Part shown: positions 34,245 through 46,841 of the stretch, one piece after another
Layout: each line of letters opens with the position of its first letter
Numbering within the stretch: position 1 is the stretch's first letter
DNA from: Ctenosaura bakeri
Taxonomy: Eukaryota; Chordata; Lepidosauria; Squamata; Iguanidae
Direction: 5' to 3'
Assembly (NCBI GenBank): GCA_948474755.1
Contig: CAOLHI010000926.1
Location: 415,347-479,346 of the forward strand
DNA: 64,000 bases
Made by a program: the position numbers and the translations under genes
Notes under the pieces: model-generated
Told to the model about the DNA's origin: nothing
What the model saw: the letters and a program-made list of their open reading frames with translations, nothing else
Database searches by the model: none

Positions 34245-34800
34245 GGCTATACCATTCTTTTCTGACAAAACCAGACGAAGCTGATAGGCCACTTCCACTG
34301 TGAAAAAACAGCTAAAACAAGATGTGTATTTGGGGATTTTTTTGTTCTGGAGGATATTAATGCCTTGAAGGCTTCTAGCTCTTCCATAAAATTCTCAGAA
34401 CCTCTGGCAAATTGGCAGGAGAGGGCTAAACCATCCTTGAAGCTGCATGAGACCCATAGGTTGTATGATTCCCAGAACCTGGACTCATCAGTCAAGAGTC
34501 ACCTCATCAGTTTGTTATGAACTTATTTTTTTTTCTTTATTTTATGCCCCTGTCCTCCCAGCAAGGGACTCAGCATGGCCTACAAAACATTAAAACAAGC
34601 TTCAGATAAAAATCTTATTTTACAAAAAAGAGCCATTCTATTTTTATATGGACATAGCTAAAATAGTTTAAAAAACATTTAAAACATGACTAAAAGATAA
34701 AATGATAAAAATATAGCAATCTCTATTCAAATCATCCTTCTGCCACATAATTTAAACACCAAAGGGCCTTTCATCATCTTCAACATCATCATCATCACCA

Positions 34801-35213
34801 AGATGTTGAAGGGACCAGAAGCCATGCCCTATGAAGAGCGTCTTAGGAAGCTGGGTATGTTTAGTCTGCAGAACAGAAGGGTAAGAGGGGACATGATAGC
34901 CTTGTTTAAATATTTGAAGGGATGTCATGTCAAGGAGCGAGTGGGCTTGTTTTCCACTGCTCCAAAGACTAGGACAGGGAGCAATGGATTCAAACTACAG
35001 GAAAAGAGGTTCCACTTAAACCTCAGGAAGAACTTCTTGACAGTCAGAACTGTCTGGCAGTGGAAACTGCTGCCTCAGATTGCAGTGGAGTCTCCTTCTT
35101 TGGAGGTTTTTAAGCAGAGGCTGGATGGCCATCTGTTGGGAGTGCTTTGATGTGGGTTCATGCATGGCAGGGGGTTGGACTGGATGGCTCCTGTGGTCTC
35201 TTTCAACTCTATG
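34801..35213 (+). repeat. CR1 3' fragment
   Basis: Opens in the C-terminal part of the CR1 reverse transcriptase (115 codons, same frame as EERLRKLGMFSLQNRR..) and ends RLDGHLLGVL followed by the CR1 3' UTR. Terminal octamers are degraded ('ctctatgatcatcataatc'). A (CATCAT)n patch precedes it at 34765-34800. Confidence 0.85.
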
Positions 35214-38200
35214 ATCATCATAATCAAAAAAGCTCTTTGGCTGCTGATGGAAAAGGGAGTAGCGAAAGGACAAAGCAAACCTCCAATGGAAGTGATTTCC
35301 ACAGCCTGGGAGAAGGGTCTCTCTTGCATCTACACCAAATGTGCCTGTGATAGAAAGCTCTACCTCTAGATTGCCTGCCTGAGTCATATTTTAGGTATGT
35401 TGAAGTTCTCTGCAGGCCTTCAAAAATCTAAGCATAGCCTTTCTACCCACCATCCCCAATCTACCTGCAACTTTTCCATATTGAAAAGAAAGGTCTGAAT
35501 GGAGAGTGCAAGCACATTTGGCTGTTTATGCAGAGTTCATCATCATGGAGGAAGGACCATGATTGCGATTGACTTTAATCGTTCTCACAGTTTTCCCACT
35601 CAATATGGGGAGACTGGGGATAGATGAGGTAGAACTGGTACTGTGTCCCACAGCCCTCCCTCATAGATGTGGCTCAAGTTCAGCTTGCTGTATTTACAGG
35701 GGCCTTGCCTGATTCCCTGACAACTCATGGTCTGGGAAAGATGAGTTTGTTTGGCCAAGTCTACAAAAGAGCAATTCTAAGTCAACAAAGAAATCCCTGC
35801 ATATCATACTTTTCTTCTAGGCACAGGCAAAAATGTTTTTTTATTTGGGCAGGCCTTTGGTATATAAATCAAGACAGGAATAGTTGCCTGGATTCTGGCT
35901 CTATCTTTTTTTTCTCTTGTGTTGCTAGTCAGTTGTATTCCATGTTTTAATCAGGTTTTGCTTGCAGTTCAGTATTTTAGCTGCCTTTATTTGTTGCTTG
36001 CTTCTTTGTTTGTTTGTTTGACAGAAAGATGGACTATCAAATAAATCACCTTTCCAATTTCAACTCCATGATAGAACAGATATATCAAGGTCAGGTGATG
36101 GTTTCCATGTTAGTGAAACAGTAAATTCATTATGTGTTTTAGTCCATACTTTAAAAGCGCTATCTAGGATTTTAAACCTTAATGCCTCAAATAGGTTCAG
36201 CACCTTGGACAGTCCTTTAAAGGATTGGATTCTTCACCCCACTGACAAAGAATCCCCCAGCAGCCATTGATATTTGTGAGACAATCAATTAGCCACCCAT
36301 TATACTTCAGAATGGCACTGTGGAGGATCCTGCTATAGGATCCCTTTAAGGATGCAAATGGAGGTTGTTGGTCCACCATGTCCATCGTTCTGTCCCTTCA
36401 CCAAAATATCTTTCTGCAAAATATAATGTGACTGAAAAACACCTTCTGTTCTTCCATTTCCTTTCCCACTCCTTTTCTCCTCACTTGGGAAAGGAGAAAA
36501 TTAGCTGTGGACACATGAGGTTGTTGCTAAGTAACAGCCTGACCAAGTGTCTAGATAGCATGGAAGCAGCAAGAGTGTATCAACCTATGTTCCTGCAGCT
36601 TCAATACTGCAGCGCGTATGGTTACTATAACCCTGTCTAGACAAAAATGAAAGATTTACATATGGAACATTTCTCTTTTTTATTGTTCAGAGTTGCAGGA
36701 AGCAAGTAAATATATTGGGCTGTTGAGTCAACAGCTAATTTATAAAACAATAATTTAAAAAAAAAATAAAGTGAATAAAATAATGAACAAATAATCAAAT
36801 ACCTCATTAAAATAACCAGGGTTAAGAATCGGAAAAATGCCTGGAAAACAAATGAAGCTTCAGTAGAAACTTCTCGCGTGTGCAGCTCTGAATGAGAAGA
36901 CAGTTATGTTCCTTGGGGGCTGCAACAGAGAAGGCCTTCATTCACATCACAACCAAATTAATCTCACTAGGCCAGAGGACAGTAAACTTGGCTTCCCTTT
37001 CAGAATGTAAACACTGGAATGACCTATGAGGTGAAAAGAAAGGGGGAAAAGAACTGTCTATTAGATCACAGGTCCAATTGCACAGATCCTGACAGATGCT
37101 GAACTTTATTAGAAAATATTGGACCATTTCTTGAAAGCATATAATCAATTTTACATACCTGGCAGTAAATATCAGAATAGGCTTATTTTGTACATTTCCT
37201 CCCAAGACTAGTATGAAGTACAGGGTGTGCAACATGCGGCCTCTTTAAGCCCGTTTTGTCGCTCCTCCCAAGAACTCCCACAAAGCACACCACTGAAATC
37301 AGATAGAAATTGCACTGCTGAATTTCAGGGGTGAACTGGTAAAGCCATTAAAATGAGCAGAAGGTACTTGTTTTAAATGGGTTTTCATGTTTTTCCCACA
37401 GAAATTCAATAGCAAACCAGAAAAAAAAAAATTAAAACATGATTTTCTGCTTTGCTGCCCAAATTTAACCATGCAATGGGCCACTGAATGTTGGTGGTGG
37501 GCAGCAGCAGGTGGAAGTGTTGCCTTCAGCAGAGGGTGAAATTGCCCCCCTAATCATCTAAGTTGCTGACATCTCTGAGGTAATGCAACATGACCTAGTT
37601 GCCTTTGTGTCCTAATCCTAAATGTCTATATTATTTACCATCACTACATTTCCCAACCTGCTTAGTACTGAAGCAGATCAAGTACAGGATTGAAATTAGG
37701 AAGAAATACAAATCTTGATTCTTGTCCAAACGTTTGGCAGCCCTCAAGATTTAATAGTTAGATATTCAGATAGTTCCCCAGTATCTTTCCCTTTGCTACC
37801 AGCAAACATTACCATTTTCTAGCTTCTCACTTTTTCCATAATTTTATATAGGAAGGAGAGGAATGACATCAGTTCTGAAGGGAACAATGACGTGTAAAGA
37901 AGAGTTGGAACTGACTTATCATACAGTGAAGGTTAGGGGATTCTAGCATAGAAGCATAGCTTGAAATATAACTGACCTCCCCCGCCATTTTTTTTGCGGG
38001 GGTTGTCTCTGTCTTGTGCGCATTGCTAAGGTTTCCTCCTGAGACACACTCTTGTGCTTAGAGGAAGAAAATCTAATTTATATTGGACACTGACTTTCAA
38101 CAACATCTCAGAATCTGACCCTCTGGGTTCCAAGATGTGGAAAACTGAAAGAAAGTGTCATTTCGGCTTCAACGTTGTAAGTTCCAGTAATGAAACCTGG

Positions 38201-38767
38201 GCACTGTTACTGCCTTCTAGCACAGCTTGTTGCTGACCAAAAGAGAAACACTCATTAATGTGACAAGTTCAGCTAGGAGACTAGAGACCATCCTCAAAAT
38301 CAAAATGTAGCCTTGCCAGTTGGCTTTTCTTCTTCTTTCTCTTCTGCTTTGCAGCTGACACAGTTGCCTCTACGCTAAATATAGCCAAGACTGTGAGTGT
38401 CCTAGCTGTGAGCCATTTTAAAACACTTTTTCCCTCATTGAAATATTGTATTTTGTGTTAGTGAGGCAATTAACAGCACAGTGAGGACAAAGAGAAATAA
38501 TAAGCAGAAGAAACTAAACAGAAGACTAAAGTGACACACACATATACATGAAATGACAGAGCAGATCACATTAGATCAGATCAGGGACAAAATTCACTTG
38601 GGGACTTGTGTCTTTGTAAGTGGACTTACATCTGTGGGAAATAAAATGGAGCAGTTTTGCAACGTCCATACTAAAAAAAGGAGCTGCTGTTACATTACTA
38701 TGTAGGGGAACTAGTAAAGGGACCATCGTGCATTGGGACTTGAGGCACCTTGGGCCATTAGCTAGGG
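35214..38767. other. Mostly unassigned, with L2-like debris
   Basis: 35250-35400 ('ccacagcctgggagaagggt') and 36720-37215 ('ctgcaacagagaaggccttc') are L2-like 3' fragments. 37200-38767 has no recognised element or gene. Confidence 0.4.
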
Positions 38768-39046
38768 CAGGGCTTTCCAAATGGTGTGCCGCGTCACAAT
38801 AGTGTGTCACTTGAAGTGTATGTGTCGCCTACAATCTTGGGAATTTATGTTATTATTTATAAATCATATATTTTTAAAAAAAGATTGTTATTTTGTTATT
38901 TTGTTATTACAATTTATGTATGTGTGTCTATCTCTTATAAGGGGTTAGTTTAACCTCCAGTTTGCTAGTAAAACTGAATTACTGTGTTGTGAAACAATGC
39001 GTGTCTAAAAAGTGTGTCACCAACATGAAAAGTTTGGGAAGTTCTG
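38768..39046. mobile_element. Non-autonomous hAT element (CAGGGCTTTCC terminus)
   Basis: 279 bp with termini CAGGGCTTTCCAAA and GTTTGGGAAGTTCTG. Flanking 8-mers agctaggg / agctctgc agree mainly in the first four bases. Confidence 0.7.
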
Positions 39047-39407
39047 AGCTCTGCTCCGCATTGGGACACTCCTGATGGTGCCCTGATAGGCATCTGTGCA
39101 ATTCACTAGCAGGGGTTCCTTGGCCCCTCTGCAATATATCCAAGTATTCATAATATGATGCAATGGCATAAGATAAATGAACTAGTCATTCAAGTTACAA
39201 TAACAGAATACATACTAATTTGAGATTTTACTAATTTATCTGAGATTTACAAATATAAATGTATATTAGATACTTTTAAAACTCAGTTATCTCATGTATC
39301 GCACATTTAAGTGTGTTATATTTATATTTGTTTATTTATTGTGTATTATGTGGTATATTCATATCACATATATCAATTTGTGTCAAGCTAGTGTAAAACT
39401 AATATGC

Positions 39408-39432
39408 TCAACAACAACAACAACAACAACAA
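39408..39432. repeat. (AAC)n microsatellite
   Basis: Eight CAA units, possibly a leftover SINE tail; no SINE body adjoins it. 39047-39407 is otherwise unassigned A+T-rich DNA. Confidence 0.85.
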
Positions 39433-39704
39433 GAAAGTAATTTTTTTAAAAAAGGTAAACAATGGAGACTGCAATAGAGAATATAAGATGATAAAATAAA
39501 ATGTACATATATATCTACATGCACATATATATCTGTGGGTCAAATATTGTATTCCATACATACAAGGAACTGGCTAATAATCTATAAAACCTTGTGCTAA
39601 AACAAATGTTACTCAGGACGGTGCTGCAAGATGCCTCTCCACATTACATATAAAGAAAAACATCTTTGAGTCTAGTATGTTTTTCTCAAAGTGGTTTCTG
39701 ACTG

Positions 39705-39907
39705 AGAGAGACTCTAAGGTAAACCTATCATGGGGTTCACTTAGCAAGATTTCTTTGAAGGAGGTTTGCCATTGCCTTTCTCTGAGGCTGAGACAGGGTG
39801 ACTCACCTAAGGTCACCAAATGGGTTTCCACAGCTGGACAGGGATTTGAATCCAAGTCTCCTAGAGTCCTTCTGCAACCTTCAGACCACTACACCACATT
39901 GGCTCTC
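39705..39907 (-). repeat. ACA-type SINE
   Basis: The minus strand reads head to tail: GAGAGCCAATGTGGTGTAGT, B-box-like 'ggatttgaatcc' region, 'ggaaacccatttggtgacc', 'ctctgagg'. One of the better-preserved copies. Confidence 0.85.
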
Positions 39908-40929
39908 ACTGTCTTTTAACTTTTGGATAACCTGCAAAGTAGAGTTTTAAAAAAAACATTTGTGGAATTATAGTTTGCCAAGTGAATGGCCATCACCTCT
40001 TTTTGTCTGACAGGCTTGCTCTGTCTGCAAGCAAAATGAAACAGTTGCTTTGGTGAGTAGGGAACAGAGGGAATGCTGACCTGGTTTCAGCATCTGAACT
40101 GGCTTGGTCATCAAAACTGTTGACCTGAACCAGGAGAAGGACCATCAGAGTGTGTCCCTCTGTTTTCCATGCTAGGAAAATGTCCTAGGGAGGAGGTGGA
40201 ATTTGTGAACCATTGTGAAAATTCAGTGATAGGCTGAATTTGAGAGGTGAGGAAATGGCAGGGTGGCCACTTACACTTTGCCAAAAAACAAAGAAATATA
40301 TTGACAAAGAAAGAGGCCAGAAAGGACACAGATCCCCAAAGCTTCATTTACAGGTATACACAATAGGTATACACATACATTTATAAACAATAGCTATAAT
40401 TTCAGTTGAAATACAATGCATTGAACTAGGCAGAGCCTTTCCTTATGAAAACTGCTGATGGCCAGCTCCAAGTCTCCTTTTCACTCTCCCTTCTGATAAT
40501 TCTTCACTTTTCAGCAGCCCTTCCAATAAAGCCCTTCCAATAGAGGGTAAGTGCAGCTTCAATTTTTGTTGGGAGTGCGGATCCTGTGATCCTTCATAAT
40601 GGCCTTTGAGAGCTGCAATCCATCAAACTCTAGAGGATAGTGCTTGCCCACTCTTGAAAGAGCGTATGATTTCCAACAGATGACAGTATCTTTCCCACAT
40701 CAGCAAATGGTGACTCAGTTTAGATAAGACAAAGCTGTTGTTGAGTAGTGTGTTCTGATTTTAAGTCAAAAGCCTGTTCTGGAATGGGTTTGTACTCCAC
40801 CCAAGAAATTAGTTTGCAGCCTGAGAATTTACCTGCTTCCAGCTGTGCTCCTTGATATCCAGCTGACTAGGAGCAACTTTTGTTGCAGCTTAGGGTAGTT
40901 CACCAGCTGCACTCTTCCTAGAGAAAGCA

Positions 40930-41160
40930 TCCATATCTACTTATGTCCAGCCTGGATTATAGTCAGGTGCTCTACATGGGGCTCCTTTTGAAGAGAATCC
41001 AGAAACTTCAATTGCTAAAAGTTTTAACTGGAGCTTACAACATGGAGCATATGACTCCATACTTATTTCCAAGTACCTCAGCTATCCATCCGTTTCTGGA
41101 TGGATTCAATTCAAGGTTCTGTGTTTGACATGTAAGTCCCTAATGGCCCAGATCAAGGGT
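40930..41160 (+). repeat. L2-like reverse transcriptase C-terminal fragment
   Basis: Encodes DYSQVLYMGLLLKRIQKLQL with a downstream LTGAYNMEHMTPYLF, resembling the 'DYCNSLY.GLP...LQ.VQNAAARL' segment of L2-type reverse transcriptases. 39908-40929 upstream is unassigned. Confidence 0.65.
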
Positions 41161-41337
41161 GTCTTCAGCAATCCTTTATTCACAGGTGCCTATTCAAAAC
41201 CAGAGCTTGGAGTTCAGGTGTTACAAGTAACAATGTTACCTGTAATACACTGCATTTAGGGGTAGTGAGCAGTATTGAAGTTGATTTTTTAAAAGTGACA
41301 TAGTGACTTGCAATATTGTTACATATTGGCCATTTCT

Positions 41338-41525
41338 GCACTACACTGTTATGGTGCTATTATTCCACTTTCCACATCCTGTGGAATCCTGGAGTTTGCA
41401 GTTTAGGGAGGGATATTTAGAATTCTCAGCCAGAGAGCTCTTTGACCTCAGTAAACTACAAACTCCAGACTTCCACAGGAAGTTGAAAGTGGAATACACT
41501 GTAACAGTGTAGTGAAGAAATCACC
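41338..41525. mobile_element. Foldback MITE, GGCC-terminus family
   Basis: 188 bp from GGCCATTTCTGCACTA to GAAGAAATCACC, flanked by ATT on both sides (41335-41337, 41526-41528). Arms share 'tgctattattccactttc'. Confidence 0.8.
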
Positions 41526-41534
41526 ATTGTGTTA

Positions 41535-41745
41535 TTGCACTGCACTGTCATAGTATGATATTCCATTTTAAGTGCCATCACATTTGTGGACTTCTGGAAT
41601 TCTGGAGTTTGTAGTCCAGTGAGACCCAAAGGCTCTCTAGCTAAGAATTCTAAATGCCCCTCTCTAAACTGCAAATTCCAGAATTCCCTAGAATGTTGTC
41701 ACAGCAGTTAAAGTGGGAATGTAACACTATAACAGTAAGTGTGAT
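41535..41745. mobile_element. Old foldback MITE
   Basis: 'ctgtcatagtatgatattcc' and 'gggaatgtaacactataaca' are degraded inverted arms, with the family's 'ggaattctggagtttgtagt' / 'aactgcaaattccagaattcc' core. It lies 10 bp from the preceding copy. Confidence 0.6.
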
Positions 41746-42124
41746 ATGCACCTTTGCATGTAGCAAGAAACATTTTCTAATTACTAAAAAAATTGCTTTG
41801 GGTGGTAGTTTGGATTAACTCTTCAGCTTATTTTTCAAAACAGTGGCTCAGAAATAACATGTTAATATATTACTCCTAACAGCAAGTAACATGAATGAGG
41901 TCCTTTGGAGGGGGGTTGGAAACTGAAACAGAAACAAGTCACAAGACAAGCTTTGATACAAACACTCTAAAAAAAAAGCCTAGCACCATATTCTCAACAC
42001 TGTCTGACCTTCCTTCATGGTCAGGGAGGCATGTGAAATGCCCTCCTAGGCACAATCCACTAGTTCTGTAGGCAGTAAAGGGTGCGTGTGTTCCACATCA
42101 CCTTGACAGGGCAATGCTATTTGC

Positions 42125-42740
42125 TTGCTATTTTTTTTTTATATCCTACCTTTTTCTCAATGTAAAACCCAAGATGGCTCATAACACAAACTAAAACAGA
42201 ATGCAACTAATTGGTTATAACACCAAAGAACTACTATATTAAAATCAAAAACAATTAAACCATAAAAGGGGAGTGGGGGAAAGAACACCCCCGATTTAAA
42301 GACCTTTCCACAAAATCCAGTAAGTTGACCAAAGCCTATCCGAATAGAAAGGGCGCTGGCAGAAGGAAACAGAGAAGGGGACCAGCCTAACATTCCATGG
42401 AAGAGAGTTTCACAGCCTGTGAACAGATACCAAGGAACCCTTTCTAGTGTTTTCACCAAATGCATCTGTGGGGAGGTTGATGAATAATGGAATGAGCCTT
42501 TCCCTGGAGAAGGCTTCTCAAAGCTCATATGGGCTCACTGTGGGGAGATAGGGTCTGTTAGATAGTGTGGGACCCAAACCATGTGCTGATTCAGAAAATG
42601 CTGGTGACTGATTTGGCTGCTGCCTTGCTGCTGCATTTTATTTGTTGGGTGTTATTTATGCCACAGTTGGCTGTATTTATTACTATTGTGATCTCTCTTG
42701 AAGATTTTTTAAACAGAAAGATGGGACAGAAAGAGCACTG
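42125..42740 (-). repeat. L2-like LINE 3' region fragment
   Basis: 'atatcctacctttttctca', 'tccatggaagagagtttcac' and 'caccaaatgcatctgtgggg' belong to the L2-like family. The 123-codon minus frame here is incidental. Confidence 0.5.
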
Positions 42741-43129
42741 TTATGTGTAGCATTGTTGCTATTGCTTATAGACAACACATGCACAACTGATAGCTGAAGT
42801 CTCCCTTAGTGGCCTATGAAAGGATCACTTCTCACATGCATTAGGCACTCCACATTGAGTGTGGAAACCAGTTATGGACTTCCAGATGTGAATCACTTCT
42901 TAAGTACCAGACAGGGTGTGACAAATATTGGCACTCTGAGATTGGGACACCTTCCCTGCTTTACTTCAAAACTGGAGGTGAAGGCAGAGGCAGGTTCAGC
43001 TTGCTTCGCCTCTTAAGCTCAAAGAAGTTTTCAAACCTGCAACCACTAAGGAAAAGAGGGAAGCCCATCTGCCTCCTGTCATCACCTTAACCGAGCTACA
43101 GGTTAAGGTCAACTTGTTCATCAGAGCCA

Positions 43130-43467
43130 GAGAAGACTGTGATGTAATAGCTATATTCAAATATTTAGAGGGCTGTCATGTAGAAGATGGAATAAGCTTT
43201 TTTCTGCTGTTCTATGGAGGTGGGCCCAAACCAATTTATATGAAAACACATTCTAACAAAATATTAGGAAGAACTACCTTTTGTTAAGAGCTTTTTGACA
43301 GTGAAATAGACTCCTTTCAAAGGTGGTAGACTCTCCTTTGTTGAAAGTTTTTTTTTTAAAAAAAAAGATGTTGGATGTCCATCTCTCAGGGGTACTTCAG
43401 TATCATATTCCAGCAGAGAGGACTAATGGCCTTGGGGTCCCTCCCAGCAATATGAGTCTACAAGACA
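43130..43467 (+). repeat. Degraded CR1 3' fragment
   Basis: 'gtaatagctatattcaaata', 'ggctgtcatgtagaagatgg' and 'aggaagaactaccttttgtt' parallel the CR1 C-terminal region at 16420-16650. Many indels; the octamer tail is lost. Confidence 0.65.
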
Positions 43468-43717
43468 TCCCTCATGCCATGGTAGTGAGAATGAGGGATG
43501 TAAGTGTGAGATGATGAAACTCTGATGCCATAGATAGAGCCTTCATACAAGTGAACAACTGTATTCCTCCCCCCTTTTTTTTCCCAGCAACTCCCATCAT
43601 GCCTCACCAGCATAATCAATAGTAAAGAATAATTGGAGTTGCAATCCAATAACATCTGGGGAGGCACAGTTGCCTTCCCACATGTAGCCCTGTGTCAACT
43701 CAAATGCAATCCTATTT

Positions 43718-44350
43718 TCAGTTAAGAGAATTTATATGCTCACTTGAAAGTGATCCTGTGATCACTGTGCATCTTTTGTGAATCAACCCAGAAAGAACAG
43801 GTCTCATTGGAAGAGAACAGATACTTTCAGAACACATTGACGGGTGCTTTGCCAAAATTCCAAGTTTTTCCCCAAGAACTTTTAAGCCCCAAGGAACCCA
43901 CTGGGAGTTCCTTCTAGTAAGCATCTTTAGAGAGGAAGGAAGGATGGAGCACTCTGATATCATAGCCTCTAGTTGCTCAAAAGCCATTCCAGGCAGCGTG
44001 AAAGTATAGAAGGATTTATTACCCCACCTCCAATATATCTTTACTTTTTCAGAAAGCCTTCTGGATAATTTATTAAGACCAGCTCCAAGGCCCACTGTGC
44101 TACCCCACCCACCCCTAACTTGTCCCTTTTCTCTCCTCAGAAAGATTTCTGGCTCTAAGGAGGATGTTGCCTCCAGGATACCTCCATGAGAGCTGGTATC
44201 ATCTACTGGAGGGATGAGGAGGATCTGATACCATCTTCTGAAGTCACAGCCAGTGGTGGTTGGTACCTTCCATCTCAGTGGAGTAGTGAAACCAGGATTA
44301 GTCCAAACTTTCAAGGACCTATCAAAGCCCAACTGCCAGAGATTTAGCAC
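43718..44350 (-). other. Unrecognised 210-codon open frame
   Basis: Longest open frame outside identified LINEs, LTR and right-end L1. No domain, signal peptide or repeat pattern that I recognise. It ends beside a 91-bp imperfect palindrome (44298-44388). Sequence around it is single-copy in this window. Probably chance, but unassigned. Confidence 0.25.
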
Positions 44351-45078
44351 CTAAGATAGTTCTTTGAAAGTTTGGACTAAATGAAACTGATCCATTGCTC
44401 CTGTTGATATCGGAGCCACCAGCTGCCAGTGGTTCTTTCCCTGCCTTGGAAGGACATTTCTATTTCCTATGGTCTTTAAGGAGCCATCTCCAAATCACAG
44501 GATTGCTCTCCAAGATTGCCTTGATTATTTTCAACCTTCCAGCCCAATCCTAGGCATGTTTAGTCAAAGCAATCCCTCTTTTCTTACGGAGGTCTTACTT
44601 TTGCAGCTAAGTTAGCAAGGGGTTGTAGCTTCAGATATTTCATTATTTCATCACTGTCTTTGTTGTCTGCTATAGCTGCAATATATAAGGAATTATATCA
44701 ATATATCAAGAAATTGGTACCTGACCAAAAGGGTAATTTCCCCCCCCCTCTAAAAATGAATCAGTACTCTGAGGGTCTTGACATACGTTCCTGTCCTTGG
44801 TTTATCTCAGCATGCTGCTGCCCATCTCTGTGGCCTTGTGAGAAGAAGTATCAGATCAAATAATGTATTCACCTGGCAACATAAACATTTTATGGCTGCC
44901 CATCAGCTGGTAGTCAATCATTTGACTGTTGAATATTTTATTACTTAAAAAAAAATTGATCCCATGAACTAAAGTGAGGTTAAGAGGAAGAAGATGAATT
45001 CTAGCCTTCAAGAAGATCACTGGCAAAGCTTCTGGGTCACTGGAACTCTATCCTGCTCTTTCTATTTGTTTTTTCCCC

Positions 45079-45130
<52 letters not shown>
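45079..45130. repeat. (ATT)n microsatellite
   Basis: About 17 uninterrupted TTA units. Followed at 45139-45225 by an ACA-type SINE tail on the minus strand ('ttcctacttataatgacccc'), so the array probably grew from the SINE 3' tail. Confidence 0.9.
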
Positions 45131-45131
<1 letters not shown>

Positions 45132-45225
45132 TATTTATCTTTCTATTTGGTGTTACATGCCTCCAAGTCCAAGTCCAAGTTCCTACTTATAATGACCCCA
45201 CCATAGGACTTTCTTGGCTCCTCCA

Positions 45226-45932
45226 GTTTAATTTAGGAATACATCTGATGAAGTGAACCACTGCCTATGAAAATGTATGCCAGATAAAATGTGCTACCCA
45301 CCCATTTCAGAAACTTTTATATCTGCTCAATCTTTCAGTTTCCAAGGCTTGAACAAAAAAGAAAGCCAATTAAGCAAATTTTTAAAAGGTTAACAAGCCT
45401 TGAAATTTAATGATCAAATATATTTTTAAAAAATCACAAAACAAAAAAAGAATTAATTTGATTTTAAAAAATAACAGTTATGAAAACATAGTAGCAATCA
45501 CAATTTTTAAAACTTGTCATTTAGAGAAAGCTCTGGATAATAAAGTTGCCTTCAGTTGGTGTCAAAAAGTTTGTAAAACAGGCTCCAGCCAAGTGTCTCT
45601 AGATGGAGTATTTCATGGCTGTATAGTGTTGTTATGGGCAATGTCAGGAAGAGGATAAATATATTGCCTGTTAAATAGAATTATCCCCACCTCAACACCA
45701 TCCAAATGAATTTTTCCTTCAGTCCCAAACTTTCTAGCATTGCAGAGGATGAGACACTGAAAAGTGTCCACACCTAGAACTCTTACATTTGCTGCATTCA
45801 CATTCCCTTGGTCATTTTGTCTACCCTTTGCTTTGCTTCCTGAACTCTATTTCTAAATGCTCACCAGAAGTTTTAGGTTACTGCAACACTAGAAATCTGG
45901 GAACTGAAGAAAAAAAATATCATTGGGGGCGG
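45226..45932. other. Unassigned
   Basis: A+T-rich sequence up to the solo LTR. No repeat or gene recognised. Confidence 0.4.
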
Positions 45933-46841
45933 TGTTACTGCAAGTTAGGCCTCCTTGGAGATAGCATAAAGAGATCATTTTGATATCGATAATTTGGCTC
46001 TATTCTACCACCCCTCTCCATGTGTTTGTGAGGCCCCCGGACAAGCACAGAACTAGGCTCAGACACTAATTGCTGGACGTTCCATTCTCCACCCAGGTAG
46101 GCCAGAAATAGCCAGAGCACCGCTTTAGGAGACCTCTCTGCAAACACCCTCATTATGTATGCACGCTGTTTACAAAGGACTCCCTGCCCCAAGCAGGCAA
46201 CTTGGCAAGCTGAATACTCAACTGCCAAGCACTCTGCGTTTGCATACTGTCTACCTCTTTGTCAATTCGGACCTAATTCAATCATGTTAAATTTTGACCT
46301 TTCCAAAGCTTTGTCTCGCACCCGAAACTCATTGTTTTCTCCAAGTACGGAATAGCCTGCAGTTACATTTCTCCCTATAAAAACCCCTGATTCCGAGACC
46401 TTCCTCGGATTGCTCCCGAGTTCCAGACCGTCTTGCTGCTGCTTTGCTTGGCAAGACTCCCCTCAGCTCCATGTGCTGAGCCACATCGAACCCCAGCATC
46501 GCTCTCTATTCTTCCAGGCTTCGGGACAGGTTTCGTATCACCCAAATCTACTATCCCTCTCAAAAATCCCTCTATATCACTCCAATCTTTATCTTCCTTA
46601 GTTACTTGTGTGATTGTGTGTTGCATACACTGTGTGTCTGTATTTAATAAAAATCTCAATTATTCTTATAACTTAGTGTGCTTCTTGGCTGGGCCTGATC
46701 TGTAGACATTGGGTAAAAGATTCCCCTGCGTTGCCCTGCCTCTTGCATTGCTAACTTGTGCTCTAGCTAATTTCCCCAAACTTGTTTGATTGTGAGCACA
46801 TTTAGGTGTCCCTCCTGGGACCCCCAGTAAACAGGGTAACA
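45933..46841 (+). repeat. Solo LTR of the gag-only element family
   Basis: 909-bp LTR from TGTTACTGCAAG to CAGGGTAACA with CCCTATAAAAACCCC near 46371-46385 and AATAAA near 46646. Flanking 4-mers gcgg and gaca do not match, which would fit recombination between different elements or later change. Confidence 0.88.

Noticed and set aside
31505..34800. Interspersed ATC/CAT repeats as a CRISPR-like array
   Set aside because: Simple triplet repeats without unique spacers, in a vertebrate background; no cas-like genes.
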